A stretch of DNA of 64,000 bases from Paramarasmius palmivorus (lineage: Eukaryota > Basidiomycota > Agaricomycetes > Agaricales > Marasmiaceae). The stretch's first letter is position 1; the number at the start of each line of letters is the position of its first letter. The position numbers and the translations under genes are program-made. The DNA is taken from NCBI GenBank assembly GCA_037176845.1, contig JAYKXP010000107.1, forward strand, positions 1 to 64,000, in the 5' to 3' direction. The notes below the pieces were generated by a model that searched no databases, was not told the DNA's origin, and saw only the letters and a list, made by a program, of their open reading frames with translations. This document shows positions 1 to 11,100 of this stretch, piece by piece.

Positions 1-2285
1 TGCATGTCAGCCAAAAGAAGAGAAGGGAACGTACCGAGTATGACGAAGTGAGCGGGCCTCTTCAAGTTCATCAGCGATGTTCTCAGCTGACAAAACACCT
101 ACACAGTACAAACATTTGAGGCGCGGGGATGTTTACCTGATTAAAGAGGTCCATCGCCGTGATATCAAGACATGCAACTGCTGGAGTTCGGGCATGTCTT
201 ACTGTGAATGTGCTGTAGGGGCCCAGCAAGTCGTATACAACGTCCAAGTGGACGGCCGGACACCCAAGTTTACAGCCATCGAGTATCAGGGCAATGATGC
301 ACAAGAGATCTGGGAAGAAGATTTCCGTCGTTTCTCGCAGAATAGGTTTGTGTCTACTCTTCCCTCCACTACAATCTCAGTGACAACCACACAGGATGCC
401 CGACACATGGCAACTCTATGGCCTGAACCGCTCCAAAATCCCCTTCCTCATCTTCCATGACGGTAGGTCCCCTCCCTTTCCTTCAGCATCAGGTTCTCAT
501 CAAGTTTGTGTGGTAGAGATGGTACCTCTTGCGAATTTCTACAAAAAGTCGTTCTGGATGGGTTTTTATATTGACAGGTTGACAGTACGTCCTAAATCAG
601 CTTTTCCTGTTCCTACAGCTAACCTACTTTTCTCTTAGGACCAATTTGGCTGCTTCAATTGGCAGATATGGTTGAACATGAGAGGGAATCTGTGCAAGGG
701 ACTTGATGGGCCTGATATTTCCATTAACATTAAGCTTATCACACACAGCATTATCGTTCCCTCCTCAGCACAAATGTTGCAAGACCACATCTGCATGAAA
801 TTCTTTCTGCAATCCTTTTCATCGCACTTGGAACAAAATATTCTGGGTTATGCATCCATGAATTGGGGGCACCCATATCCCGACGATCTGTTCCCTCGGC
901 CAACAAACCACCACTCGCCCTCAGATCACACCCACTTGCACCAGACAGTCAAACAGTTTGTTCAGAATCTGCCGCGTCATCTCTCACTGGACACTCACAT
1001 CATCGGTGGGCTTCGTTTAGATACTGTTTACTCTATTTCACGGGGGGCTGTTGCGAGGTGGCCAAGGGGCAAAATGGCCTGGGGAGTGCATTTGTATCAC
1101 ACAGGGCTGACGAATCAGACAGTATTGGGGGATGGGTTGATTCGGTGAGTGAGGTTGGGTGTTATGGTTTAGTTTGTCGGTGCTAATCTCTACAGTTTCA
1201 AGCTCAATGATCGAGGGAATGTCAAGGTTTTCGTCGGATATCCATGGTTAGACTTCCTTAGGAATTGGTTAATGCAAAGCTCAAGGATCATGGACGCTCA
1301 TGAGATGTCAGGAATGGAAGAAGAATACTGTACGTCTTCCATCTCTACCCTGCCTGGAACAGAACTCATCGTCCTTCCTCTCGACAGTGGTCTTGGACTC
1401 AAACATAGCCCTCAAACTTTCAATGCGAAACTCCAAGCATCAGAGACCCTCCCTCACACTCGACAACCTTACACCCGTCTATCTCTTCATCTGTCCTCCT
1501 CCCTTGTCAATACCTGAAGCCATATCATGGAAGGTGGAAAGCACTCGAAGCCACTTTTGGTCTTTCGATAGGAATGGTCGATCTGAAATGTCGGAGGAGG
1601 AATGTAGACGGTTTGGGGTTCCAGAGCTTGCCTCATCAAAACATCATAGAATAGATTTGCGCTTATGGCCAGCCCACATCTACTCTGTCCTCCGCGAGTG
1701 GCAAGTCGCTCGCGGCTTTGACCATACCACCGCCGATTGGGCTCAAAGTTACGGGTATCCAGAGTTTGAGATCGTCGGTGGAAAGAAAGAAGAAGCACGA
1801 TTTGAAGGAGTTCGTGGTCTGTCACACTCTTCTTGTTCTTGTTCGTGAATTAACTCGTGACTCATTAGATTGGTATTCCTATTTCAGCAAGCTGCGTGAA
1901 CAACATGCAGAATTACAACTAGGTACATCTCTGCAGGCCCAAGGTCAGTTACCCCGTATATCTGTTCCCTGCTAGGCTCACTATCTCACCTCACAGAAGC
2001 CGACACAATTATCGAACTTGATGGTGAATCCTGATCTTCAGCTTTTGTCCATAATCTGACTATTTAACCGCTAGAAAACACGCCTCATGCATCGCATTCC
2101 ACTCTACCGGAACCGAACGAGCCTTTGTCAGTCCAAGGTTAGTGCTTCGACGAGCACGTGTGAGTTCTTGTACTGATGTTCTTGATTCTCGACTCCCAGG
2201 AACACCGAAAGAAGAGGCGAAACCAGGCTCGTGGTGGTCATGGGAAGCCGGCACTGGCTCAGGTATTAGTGCGTTCATGTGCTAG
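1..2285 (+). CDS. Paralogue 1 of tandem uncharacterised gene family (5' end outside window)
   Basis: Multi-exon gene of unknown function. The window opens inside exon 1, whose end reads RRERTEYDE before a GT at position 48. Exon 2 starts at 107. Later blocks in order: WQLYGLNRSKIPFLIFHD (about 395-460), MVPLANFYKKSFW (about 518-580), a large exon (about 641-1145) with IIVPSSAQMLQD and RGAVARWPRGK, then FKLNDR, then an exon with VYLFICPPPLSIPE and MSEEECRRFGVPEL, and a terminal exon ending WWSWEAGTGSGISAFMC. Introns are about 50-60 bp with phases matching the other three copies, and no break is seen. Exon 2 differs from the other copies: in place of the Trp/Glu-rich stretch it has a Cys-rich piece with two CxC motifs (CNC and CEC). 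I recognise it only as resembling basidiomycete hypothetical proteins. No catalytic motif, signal peptide or membrane segment is evident. Confidence 0.8.
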
Positions 2286-3878
2286 TGCTAATACTCGACG
2301 ATTGTCTACTGCTTTTTGTACATTTAGTGGCTCTGGGTTAAGCTGAGCTTTCGAGTATATGTTGTACAAGTGAATGGACATTAAGCATCTATTCAACCCC
2401 ACGGGATATGATATAGTAGCGTGAAACTAAGGAAATCGAACGTAGAGCTCGGGATTGCTACCCATGTCACTGTATCAGCTTCAGCAACATCGACTTCTGC
2501 GGTCGGGCACAATCTCGGACAACCAATTGTGTACCGCGTCGCAGCGAATGATACGCTGTCATGGTTGAACCAGTCGAAGATGACGTGCCGTGAGCAACCT
2601 CGGAGAGCCTCGTCGACACCTGATACCGAAACGATTCCTCTACTCTGGAGGCACAACGTCAAAGTTCTTTTCGTACATCGGCTTCTTCATGAACTTCAAA
2701 CAATGTTCGACGCATGTTCTTCGCCGTCATCGGCATCGGCATCAGCGTCTCCTGCGTTGGGCTACATTTCCAATTCGTCAGCCAGCTTCCAGTGAAGGCA
2801 AAAAGGGAAGAGACGTACATCGTCCAAGGGAAGCCCGTTTAGGGTCTTTTGCCCTTTCCTGTACCCCCCAAGACGTGCTGTTCCACGAGCACCGAGACAA
2901 TACCCGTACCGGTTGCAAAAGCCACGATGCTAGTACGAACGGGATACAACTTGAGGTGTACATTCTTTGTCGCCGTTCCATTTCCCGAGCTGTATCGTAT
3001 CCGTTCTCTGTGAGATATGGGGTGAAGAGCATAAGCATGAGATCTGACATTTGCAGCGTAGAGAATGTACCTTGGTTCGTTGATTCGTTGGCATTTGAGA
3101 TAGGCCTGCGCGCCAGCAGCGGCCTGATGGCTTGAACATCCCATTTCTGAGCGCTTGAGTGGATGAGGAACAAACCAGATGCTGCAAGAACCATTTAACA
3201 CTGACCAATGGTTATCAGATAAACCGCGTACCATTCCCAGCTCTCATAGTGGTATGGCTTCAGTAACCATCGTGTTCTCGGTTATGATGCGTCTAAGAGG
3301 TCGAAAATGTTAGTTAGACGTACAAACGAGCTGCAAACGAGACGACCTACCCTGTTGTTTAGACACTCGAGGAATAGGCTATTGACGATAATTTTGTGGC
3401 CCCATTCGCAGAGTGTCTCTTCCAGGCGGCGGTTGCGTTGACAATAAATGCCAGTGTACGTCGAGTTACTGGGGGTGGCATCTGAAGTGTTAGAAAGGTC
3501 TTGTTGGGCCCTAGGGTTTTCGATGAGCGATGTCCAGGGCGGAGAGGCTGGAGGACGTACTGGGCGTGTTCTCCCTTCAACGCTTCGCCAGATCAAGGAT
3601 AATGATGTTAGGGTCGTGTTATGTACTGGTCGAAAGGGCTGCTCCTGTGCTACGGTAAGTGAAAATCCTCTGAAAAATAGCCCACACTCACCAATTCAAG
3701 TGTTGATGACTTTCCCATTTGTCATTCAGATCCCGCAGAATCCAGCTAAATCTCTTCCGGATACTTGAGCCGTGCGTCGAAAAATGCCTGACCAGGTGTA
3801 GAGCGTATCAATGAGGGTAGCTCGAGGGTAGCTGACGATGGTTCGGGATCAAGGTGCCGCGACGCGGCTCTGCTGCCA
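2286..3878. other. 3' flank of unit 1, with eroded minus-strand exon-like pieces
   Basis: The first ~150 bp after the stop match the 3' flanks of the other copies. Beyond that, the sequence aligns by eye with the flank of copy 2 (20890-21300). On the minus strand there are open stretches bounded by GTACGT-type donors (plus-strand ACGTAC near 2814, 3310 and 3556), including a hydrophobic piece at about 2850-2960 reading VRTSIVAFATGTGIVSVLVE. I could not assemble an intact gene. It may be a decayed polytopic membrane-protein gene convergent with paralogue 1. Confidence 0.35.
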
Positions 3879-4684
3879 TGTCGGAAATTTCATTTAGTAA
3901 TTATAAGAGCCGGCCGGTCATAAGCCGCTTATCAGGTGTGATAAGACTGACGCTGGCTCATAAGCGCATTATCAGACCGGCATGGGATGGCACAGGTCTG
4001 ATAAGATGCTTATCAGTACGCCGCGCAATGACCAAACCGTCATATATTTCTTCGGGACTCAATTATAGTGTGTTAGTATTCCTGACGTCTGCATACCTTG
4101 TCCAATAGGTTATGCGGATATGTATGAGTGTCTTCAAGCAGGAAATCAGTATAAAAATCAATATTGGGTTTTACGTGCATATGTGCTCAATGCACCAATT
4201 AGTGACTAGCTCAGTATAGGATAGTTGGCTCACCTGTAAGTTATGCTAAGTATATTCTTGGCAGTCGTAATTGATGGAAGAGAGAAAGGAAACATGATCA
4301 GAGGCACCGGCCATGCTGGGTGAAGCCAGCAGGTATCTCTGCCTGATTGCAGAATACTCCAAGTTAGGATGAGGAGACGGTATATCAATGCGGGGTTCAT
4401 GTATAAACATAGAAAGGTGGTGCAGTGGTATGGCAGGCCATACCCACATAACGCCTGGTTGAACGGTGATTAGTAAGGGGCTTGTAAGTCGACGGTTCAA
4501 TCCTGGTAGAGCCGTCGATATATTTTTGTAGTCTACCTGGACCTCTTATAATGCCGTCACTGCTGCCGAAAGTCCTAAGCGAGACCCCTTATGATAATTA
4601 AGCCTTTTCTCATAAGTCAGATTTGTCTTACGGCCCTTATAGGCGCTTATAGGCCGTTATAAGCCGAAAATGAAATTTCCGACA
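3879..4684. mobile_element. 806-bp non-autonomous element with terminal inverted repeats (MITE-like)
   Basis: The left end reads TGTCGGAAATTTCATTT and the right end is its reverse complement, AAATGAAATTTCCGACA. Both ends are followed inward by many short ATAAG/CTTAT motifs in both orientations (for example CTTATCAG, ATAAGCCG, GCGCTTATA), which look like subterminal repeats of a cut-and-paste element. No transposase is encoded. The 8 bp on each side (TGCTGCCA and CAGTGCCC) do not form a convincing target-site duplication, so the superfamily is undecided. The LINE starts 14 bp beyond the right end, and its target-site duplication begins only 2 bp from it. Confidence 0.6.
4411..4520 (+). other. 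tRNA-like segment with A-box and B-box, possibly a SINE head
   Basis: TGGTGCAGTGG at 4418-4428 fits a Pol III A box, and GGTTCAATCC at 4494-4503 fits a B box. Between them CAGGC/GCCTG can form an anticodon-like stem. The spacing is about 30 nt longer than in a plain tRNA, and the presumed acceptor strands (AGAAAGG and AGAGCCG) do not pair, so this is not a functional tRNA as read. It lies inside the 806-bp element. Confidence 0.25.
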
Positions 4685-4686
4685 CA

Positions 4687-4698
4687 GTGCCCGTGATC
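4687..4698. repeat. LINE target-site duplication, left copy
   Basis: GTGCCCGTGATC, identical to 15718-15729. It directly abuts the poly(T) run that is the poly(A) tail of the minus-strand LINE. Confidence 0.85.
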
Positions 4699-4719
4699 TT
4701 TTTTTTTTTTTTTTTTTTT
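4699..4719 (-). repeat. LINE poly(A) tail
   Basis: Uninterrupted run of 21 T on the plus strand, at the 3' terminus of the minus-strand LINE and immediately next to the target-site duplication. Confidence 0.9.
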
Positions 4720-5000
4720 GTGGAACACGTAGGATAAATGCACAAGGGCGTGGATACGCTCCTCCTTCCACCCGCATGCGGGCGTCCTTAGGCCAACATA
4801 GTCGGTGTGCACCATATCCGCGTGTAGGGGGCAAGGAAACGAGACCTCGCCAGGAGATTTTCTAAATACAGACCACATGGAGGAAAGCTATTCACGCTCA
4901 TGCACTTCTGGTGCTCTTGTGTGGAGACTCAAAAACCGGGATTCTCCGGGAAGGTGCTATTGAGCAACCAACCCATCATCGAAAACCCAGTCCCTACCCA

Positions 5001-5851
5001 CTAAACCCCCATCTCTCGAGTCGGCTCACCTTCTCGAGAGTTATCTCCGTACGGAAGTCCAAGCCACGTATTTTTAACTACGTAGACTGGCAAGGCCTTC
5101 CGACCATATTTCTTCACACTCGTGAGCATGAAATCAATTATCCTGCGCCTGTTTATGATAAAGTTCCATCTGTTAGTGATTTCGAGCACAGACACGGGCG
5201 GTCTTTCATCGATGACACGTTCATTTCGAAGCTTCCAAATCAGGAAGGCTGTCTCCGAAACTAATATTTGGTACAGCCTCGAGGCTCCAGCGGCGTCTTT
5301 GGCCGAGTCATCTGTCGTGACGTTCACCAGGCCACATGCCATGACGGTCCCGATGCAGGGCTTTTTCCACGTCCTGCTGTTTCTTTTCGCCCATATTTCC
5401 TCGGCTTGGTGCCACGCTTCGTTTTGTCCAGGGGCATAGCACTCGAACAGAATGTGTTCCATCGTCTCGGTGATTCCGCAGTGTTGACAGGTGGCTCTAT
5501 CCTCATAGCCAGGTATGTTCTTCCAGTAGTCTCCGATTTTGTGGGCACCATGGAGAAGTTTGAATTGGAAGTTCCTAACATTCCGCGACAGTGTTTTGTT
5601 CTTCAGGGACCGCCATATTTGCTTTTCGACGGGCGACAGCCGGAGACACGCTTCGCCGCCCATCTTGCCTTTTCGACGTTCTTGTTGGTTCGGGGTCTGT
5701 CTCGAGCATCAAGGTACTTGTCAGTTGTTGCTTTCTCGGCCTTGATGGCAGTGTACGCTAGGGCCTGCGTTGCTTTGCTCAGTTTCGCGCCTGTGGCGCA
5801 TAGGTTTTCGGGGATTGTCAGGCACCTGTGGGGTCTTGCCTGATACATCAA
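5001..5851 (-). pseudogene. Detached 3' part of LINE ORF2 (post-RNase H linker and zf-RVT)
   Basis: This continues ORF2 beyond the foldback element. The first part, from about 5851, reads GAKLSKATQALAYTAIKAEK, the usual segment after RNase H in these LINEs. Near 5630-5660 the frame shifts, and the rest continues in another frame as QIWRSLKNKTLSRNVRNF. It then contains a zinc-finger-like CX2CX7HX4C, seen as TCQHCGITETMEHILFEC, and a C-terminal tail ending at 5001. The frameshift would inactivate this portion even without the foldback insertion. The domain corresponds to zf-RVT, common at the C terminus of RNase H-bearing LINEs. Confidence 0.8.
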
Positions 5852-5855
5852 GGCA

Positions 5856-6319
5856 TGGCAATTACCAGTTGAATGTGATACATCAGGGATGGCAATTACC
5901 AGTATCCATATATGGCAAGTCCACTTAAATAATTCATGTTAAAATACATAAACACTTAAGAGGATTGAACATCTGACCTTAGGTTAACCAAGTCAGATTA
6001 TGGCTTTACTCAGATGTGATATCCAACTGGGCCATAGTGCTGTTATATAGACAGCAATAACACTTAGATATATAGCCTCAATATTTGAGTCTTAAATGAT
6101 ATAAAAGCTATTTCTAACAGCATTTGGGGATGCTGGAAGGCTATAGAAATATAGTCCTTGAGGGAATATGTTCTAATATGCTTTCAAAGAATGCCCCTGC
6201 AATTGGGAGACAGGAGAATGCAAAAAAAGCAGTCCAAATATGGTAATTCAGTAAAATGGCCTATTGGATCTTGGGCTACAGGCTACATATTGACATGGGG
6301 TAAGTTGGAGGACCTAGAT
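5856..6319. repeat. Foldback element, left outer arm
   Basis: Inverted copy of 7655-8118, same length and near identical by eye (one C/G difference seen close to the inner end). Confidence 0.9.
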
Positions 6320-6981
6320 ACATTTAATCCAAGCCTGGGGACACCAAATGGTACAAAGATTGGTGGGATAATGGTGCTTAAATATCAAAAATACTGAAAA
6401 TCTCCAAAATTGAGGGAATAAAAATACAGGATGGGATGTAGTGCAGCTGGGGCTTAGATATTGTGGATGAGGGATGATATATATTTCCCCTAGATGGATT
6501 TACAATTCTGGAGGGCTGCCTATTTTTCCAGATTTATTACAGCTAAATTTACTTTTTTGGACATTAGTAATACTATACCACAGGAAATGATTGGGATGGG
6601 CTAATTCTTGTTTACAACCCACTCTAGGGTGTATAAATGACAAATATATACTTGGCCAAGCCATCCTGTATGTGCAACACCTTGTTCCATCCAATGTATT
6701 ATATATGTATGTAATACACCCAGAAATTCTTGAATAGCACCTCAGGGAAGCATCCCAGCACCAAGAGGGTATCAAAATCAAATTCAGGCACCCAAATTAC
6801 ACTTTCCTACTATTAAAGCACATTTTTTGGATACATATGTATGTTGCTACATAAAAAGTTGCATTCTTAGGGTTTTTTTGTACTCAAGCATGGGGATTGC
6901 TCCTAAAATCACCAAAAATGAATGAGAGACCATTCACTATGCATAGAACAGGAATATCAATTGCCTCCATGAATCTCATGA

Positions 6982-7606
6982 TAGGAATCCTTATGCCAGA
7001 TGCATCAATTCTTGCACAATTATAGAAAACATGTAATATGAATGTAGTATTGCAGGAATTGATCTGGGGGCTTAGAGAACCTCAAAATTGGATTCAGGAT
7101 GGAAGAATAGTTAAGAAGCAATCCAGCTTTGAAAGGAATCCAATTACTGTAGCTTGAGATATGCTTAAGTTATGTTTATAGGCTTATGTGTAAAGTACTT
7201 GCAATCAATCTTTGACTTGGATTGTCTGACCTTTCCATTAAGCATTCTGAGACCAACTAGACACCAAATAGTATTATATACATCATATTCTAATGTCATA
7301 GAGTTGGTATTACTAGTTCTAGAGTGGTCTAATGGTCTGGAAGACCTAAATGAAAAGGTCAGACAATTCAAGTCAAAGATTAGTTGCAAGTATTTTACAC
7401 ATAAGCCTATAAACTTAACTTTGACATATCTCAAGCTACAGTAATTGGATTCCTTTCAAACCTTGATTTTTTCTTAAGTGGTCTTTCACCCTAAATTCAA
7501 TTTTGAGGTTCCCAAAGTTTATAGATCACTCTCTGTAATACTACATTCACATTACATGTTTTCTGTAATTGTGCAAGGATTAATGCATCTGGCATAAGAA
7601 TTCCTG
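6982..7606. repeat. Foldback element, inner palindrome
   Basis: The two halves (about 6982-7290 and 7305-7606) are inverted copies with clearly more divergence than the outer arms. For example, CTTATGCCAGATGCAT on the left has its reverse complement on the right. Both strands therefore encode similar ~90-codon open frames here, which is an artefact of the symmetry. Confidence 0.85.
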
Positions 7607-7654
7607 CCCTCAATTTTGGAGATTTTCAGTATTTTTGATATTTAAGCACCATTA

Positions 7655-8118
7655 TCCAGGTCCTCCAACTTACCCCATGTCAATATCTAGCCTGTAGCCC
7701 AAGATCCAATAGGCCATTTTACTGAATTACCATATTTGGACTGCTTTTTTTGCATTCTCCTGTCTCCCAATTGCAGGGGCATTCTTTGAAAGCATATTAG
7801 AACATATTCCCTCAAGGACTATATTTCTATAGCCTTCCAGCATCCCCAAATGCTGTTAGAAATAGCTTTTATATCATTTAAGACTCAAATATTGAGGCTA
7901 TATATCTAAGTGTTATTGCTGTCTATATAACAGCACTATGGCCCAGTTGGATATCACATCTGAGTAAAGCCATAATCTGACTTGGTTAACCTAAGGTCAG
8001 ATGTTCAATCCTCTTAAGTGTTTATGTATTTTAACATGAATTATTTAAGTGGACTTGCCATATATGGATACTGGTAATTGCCATCCCTGATGTATCACAT
8101 TCAACTGGTAATTGCCAT
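7655..8118. repeat. Foldback element, right outer arm
   Basis: Reverse complement of the left outer arm. It joins directly to the inner palindrome, without the two spacer segments found on the left side. Confidence 0.9.
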
Positions 8119-11100
8119 AGTCTGATGCATACTTGAAGACTCCATGGCTGTGTCAGGTCAACTAGGTCACCTCCAGGTACGTCCTTCTGCCGTCCTTCGC
8201 TTGCGAGCCAGTCCGCCATCTCATTACCAGTGATTCCAGAATGACCCTTAACCCATTCGAACGATGTCGGTACCTTTCGTGCACGTAACCGTGCAGCTGT
8301 GGTTTGAAAGAGCTCACTGTTTTCGACGCCGATGAAGCCGATATCTTCCCATGTTGTTAGGTGCTTCGTCAGCCCTTCTATTGCATATTTTGAATCTGAC
8401 CTGAAGTGCAGGTCGTAGGGTGGAAGTGCTTCTGCTGCTTCCTTTATGGCAAGAAGCTCACCTGTCTGATTCGAGGGACCAAGATCAGGTGGTACTTGGA
8501 TTTCTCTGTTGAATTCACTTTCTGGGTCCACAAAGATTCCGGCACCAGCACACGCATCGGCTGCACCATTATCAGTGCAGGAGCCGTCCGTATAAACTAT
8601 GAGGGGGTCGGTACCGTTCTCAGGGTATAGCTCTGTGTCTGGGAGCTGCTCTATGCCGGAGTCCGTACAGAAGATGCGAAAGGCGTCGGCAAGGGTACCC
8701 TCAGTGGTAACTTTTGGGTTGAAGGTGGAACTGTTTTCCGCATCTGGTGGAATATTCCAGTGGGGTTCCTTCTTCTCGTGGTCTTCTGGAAGTCGTGCTA
8801 ATGGGTTCCACTTGTCTGGTAGGGCTGCAAGAAGGGTTTTTGCTCGAGTAGCACAGCGGTGTACGTTTGGACATCGCCCTTGTGTGGCACTTCGGATGGC
8901 CCTGCAACTCCCACATTTACAGTTTGGGCCGAGCCGTGGTTTGTGTTTACTCATCGTTAGTATTTTCGCTAACTTCTCGGCTTCACCCACAGTCCGTATC
9001 CAGTGATTGACTTTTAGACAGGAGTTAGAGCTTGCTGTGGACTGTGTGTAGAGGTCCCGGCCTTCTTGAGATTTGGCATGGTACCATACTGGCATTTGTC
9101 TGATTATTGACCTTGAGAAGGCTAGGCCATGTAGTCGCAAGTTGTTCTTTTCTGCAGTACGCATCATTCTCTTTAAGTCAGTGGGAAGATTCCTAACGTT
9201 TGGTTTCCAGGTTTGTGTGAAGGGGTTGAGGCGTAAGTCAAGGGGGACACATCTAGCGTCACTTTGACGGGCATGGTGCGCTAATATTTTGTCAGCAATG
9301 TGGGCCCAGTATGGACGATTCTGGTTTAGGGTTAAGTACGATCTGAGCCAGGTAATGTCTATGGCTTGGTTTCGGGCGTCGATGTCCAGAAGGTTTTTAC
9401 CTCCTTCAGCAATCGGTGCGAACATAGTTTCTCTGTTCACTGGATACTTTCTCTGACCAGCCCACAGGAAATTGTGGATTCTCTTTTCTATTCGAGTTTG
9501 GATTTCCGGCGGCATACCTTGAACCTTCGTCAGGTATTGTGTCATCCCGCCAATGATCATCTGTATGATTAGGCGTCGACCTTCAAGTGTTGGCTTTCCC
9601 CGCTCCCACCGTTGCAATGCAGCGTCAATTTTTTCGAGGGTCGGGGACCAGATACCTGCTTGGTCAACGCGGTTACCTATCCAGCCACCTAGTATGCGCG
9701 CAGCTTCACTGTCTGGCTTTATTCTGATGTGATCTTCTAGCGGTGCGCTTTCAAGGGTACCGTCTATGGTGCGATGGAGTATGACGGAGGTCCGGTACGG
9801 GGTTTTCCCATAAGGTATAATCTCAGTCTTGTTGATGTTGAATTTCGCGCCTGATGCTAGGCACCATTCATCCAGGATCTGTTGCAGGTCCTCCCATTTG
9901 TCATCTTTCGAGAGATATACAGTGGTATCATCTGCGAAGAGCGTAGCTATTAGCCGCTTCTGGTCAGGTAACGAGAATCCCTTTAGTGGTGATTGTCGTA
10001 GTGCTTCTGCTAACGGTTCAATGGCCAGGTCAAAGATGAGGCACGATAGAGGGTCACCTTGGCGCACACCCCTGGTCACTTGGAAGGGGGCAGTACTTTT
10101 TACGCCATTGATCATGACATACGTGTGCGCATCTTGGTATAGGGAGCGCACTGTTTGGGTGAACCTGTCTGGGATGCCGAAGCATTCTAGGGTTTTCCAA
10201 AGGTAGTCGTGTTCTATGCGATCGTAGGCCTTTTCTTGGTCCAGTGCAACAATTACTCCATCACTGTCGACTGCTTCTAACTCTGAGTATTCTAGGACAC
10301 GTTTCGCTAGCCATATGTGGTCGTAGATTTGTCTCCCGGGGACAAAGCCAGCTTGGTCAGGATGGATGAGCTTTGGTGCTACCTTAGCAAGCTCAATGGT
10401 GAGTGCCTTAGTGAATATCTTATAGTCTGTGTTTAACAGTGAAATGGGGCGATAGTTAGCGATGTCGGCCTTTTTGCCTTTCTTGTATAGGGGGCACATC
10501 CAGCTTTCACAGAACGATGTACCCTCCATCTTGCCGTAGCGTTGGATGTCGTTATAGAGAAGTTCTAGGGCCCCAATAACATCAAATGAAGGTTTATCCA
10601 TCTTTGATTCAGTATCAAATCTGGAGTTGAGAGTCTTCCAGACTTCGTATGGGATGCCATTGAGGCCGGGTGCCTTACCGTTCGCCGAGAGTCTCAGTGC
10701 CTCTTTCACTTGATCTCGGTCAAGGACAGTTTGTAGTGGTGTTGCGTCATCCTCTGAGACCCTAGCATTGATTCGATCTAATACCTGCGTGATAGCACTT
10801 TGCCGTCGTTCTGACGTGAAATTCTCTCTGCCTCGGGACTGGATGTCGTTATGGTAGTTTCGGGCGAGGTTCGCCATTCCTTTGGAGGAGTTCACGTAAC
10901 CTGGGTGGGGCGTGTCGTCGATGCCGCTGGCGGGGACTGCATGCGGGTTTTTCGTAAGGCGCATGATGAGTTCTCGTTGGGAGGGGGTTTTGTTTATTCG
11001 AGACCAGTATTTGCTGATGACCTCGCCTTCTAGTCTATTTCTCGCTTGTGCTGATAGTCTGGCCGAGTTGTGGCGTTTAGACTCCAATTCAAGTAGTTTC

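Larger units (their letters stand above)
5856..8118. mobile_element. 2.26-kb giant foldback (palindromic) element inside the LINE
   Basis: The whole segment is an imperfect palindrome centred near 7296. The outer arms (5856-6319 and 7655-8118, 464 bp each) are almost identical inverted copies; I saw one clear mismatch by eye. The right arm continues without a break into the inner palindrome, while the left side carries extra unpaired segments at about 6320-6370 and 6418-6981. Base composition is AT-rich, unlike the surrounding LINE. No transposase is seen. The end motif ATGGCAATTACCAG occurs twice in each arm, spaced by TTGAATGTGATACATCAGGG. Flanking TGATACATCA-type sequences resemble each other but give no clean target-site duplication. 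It interrupts ORF2 just after RNase H. Confidence 0.85.

Noticed and set aside
4411..4520. Functional tRNA gene
   Set aside because: Acceptor strands do not pair and the spacing is about 30 nt too long without a sensible intron; kept only as a tRNA-like segment.
7165..7444. Two overlapping ~90-codon open frames with similar proteins on opposite strands
   Set aside because: They mirror each other because the region is the centre of the foldback palindrome; there is no domain or start context.
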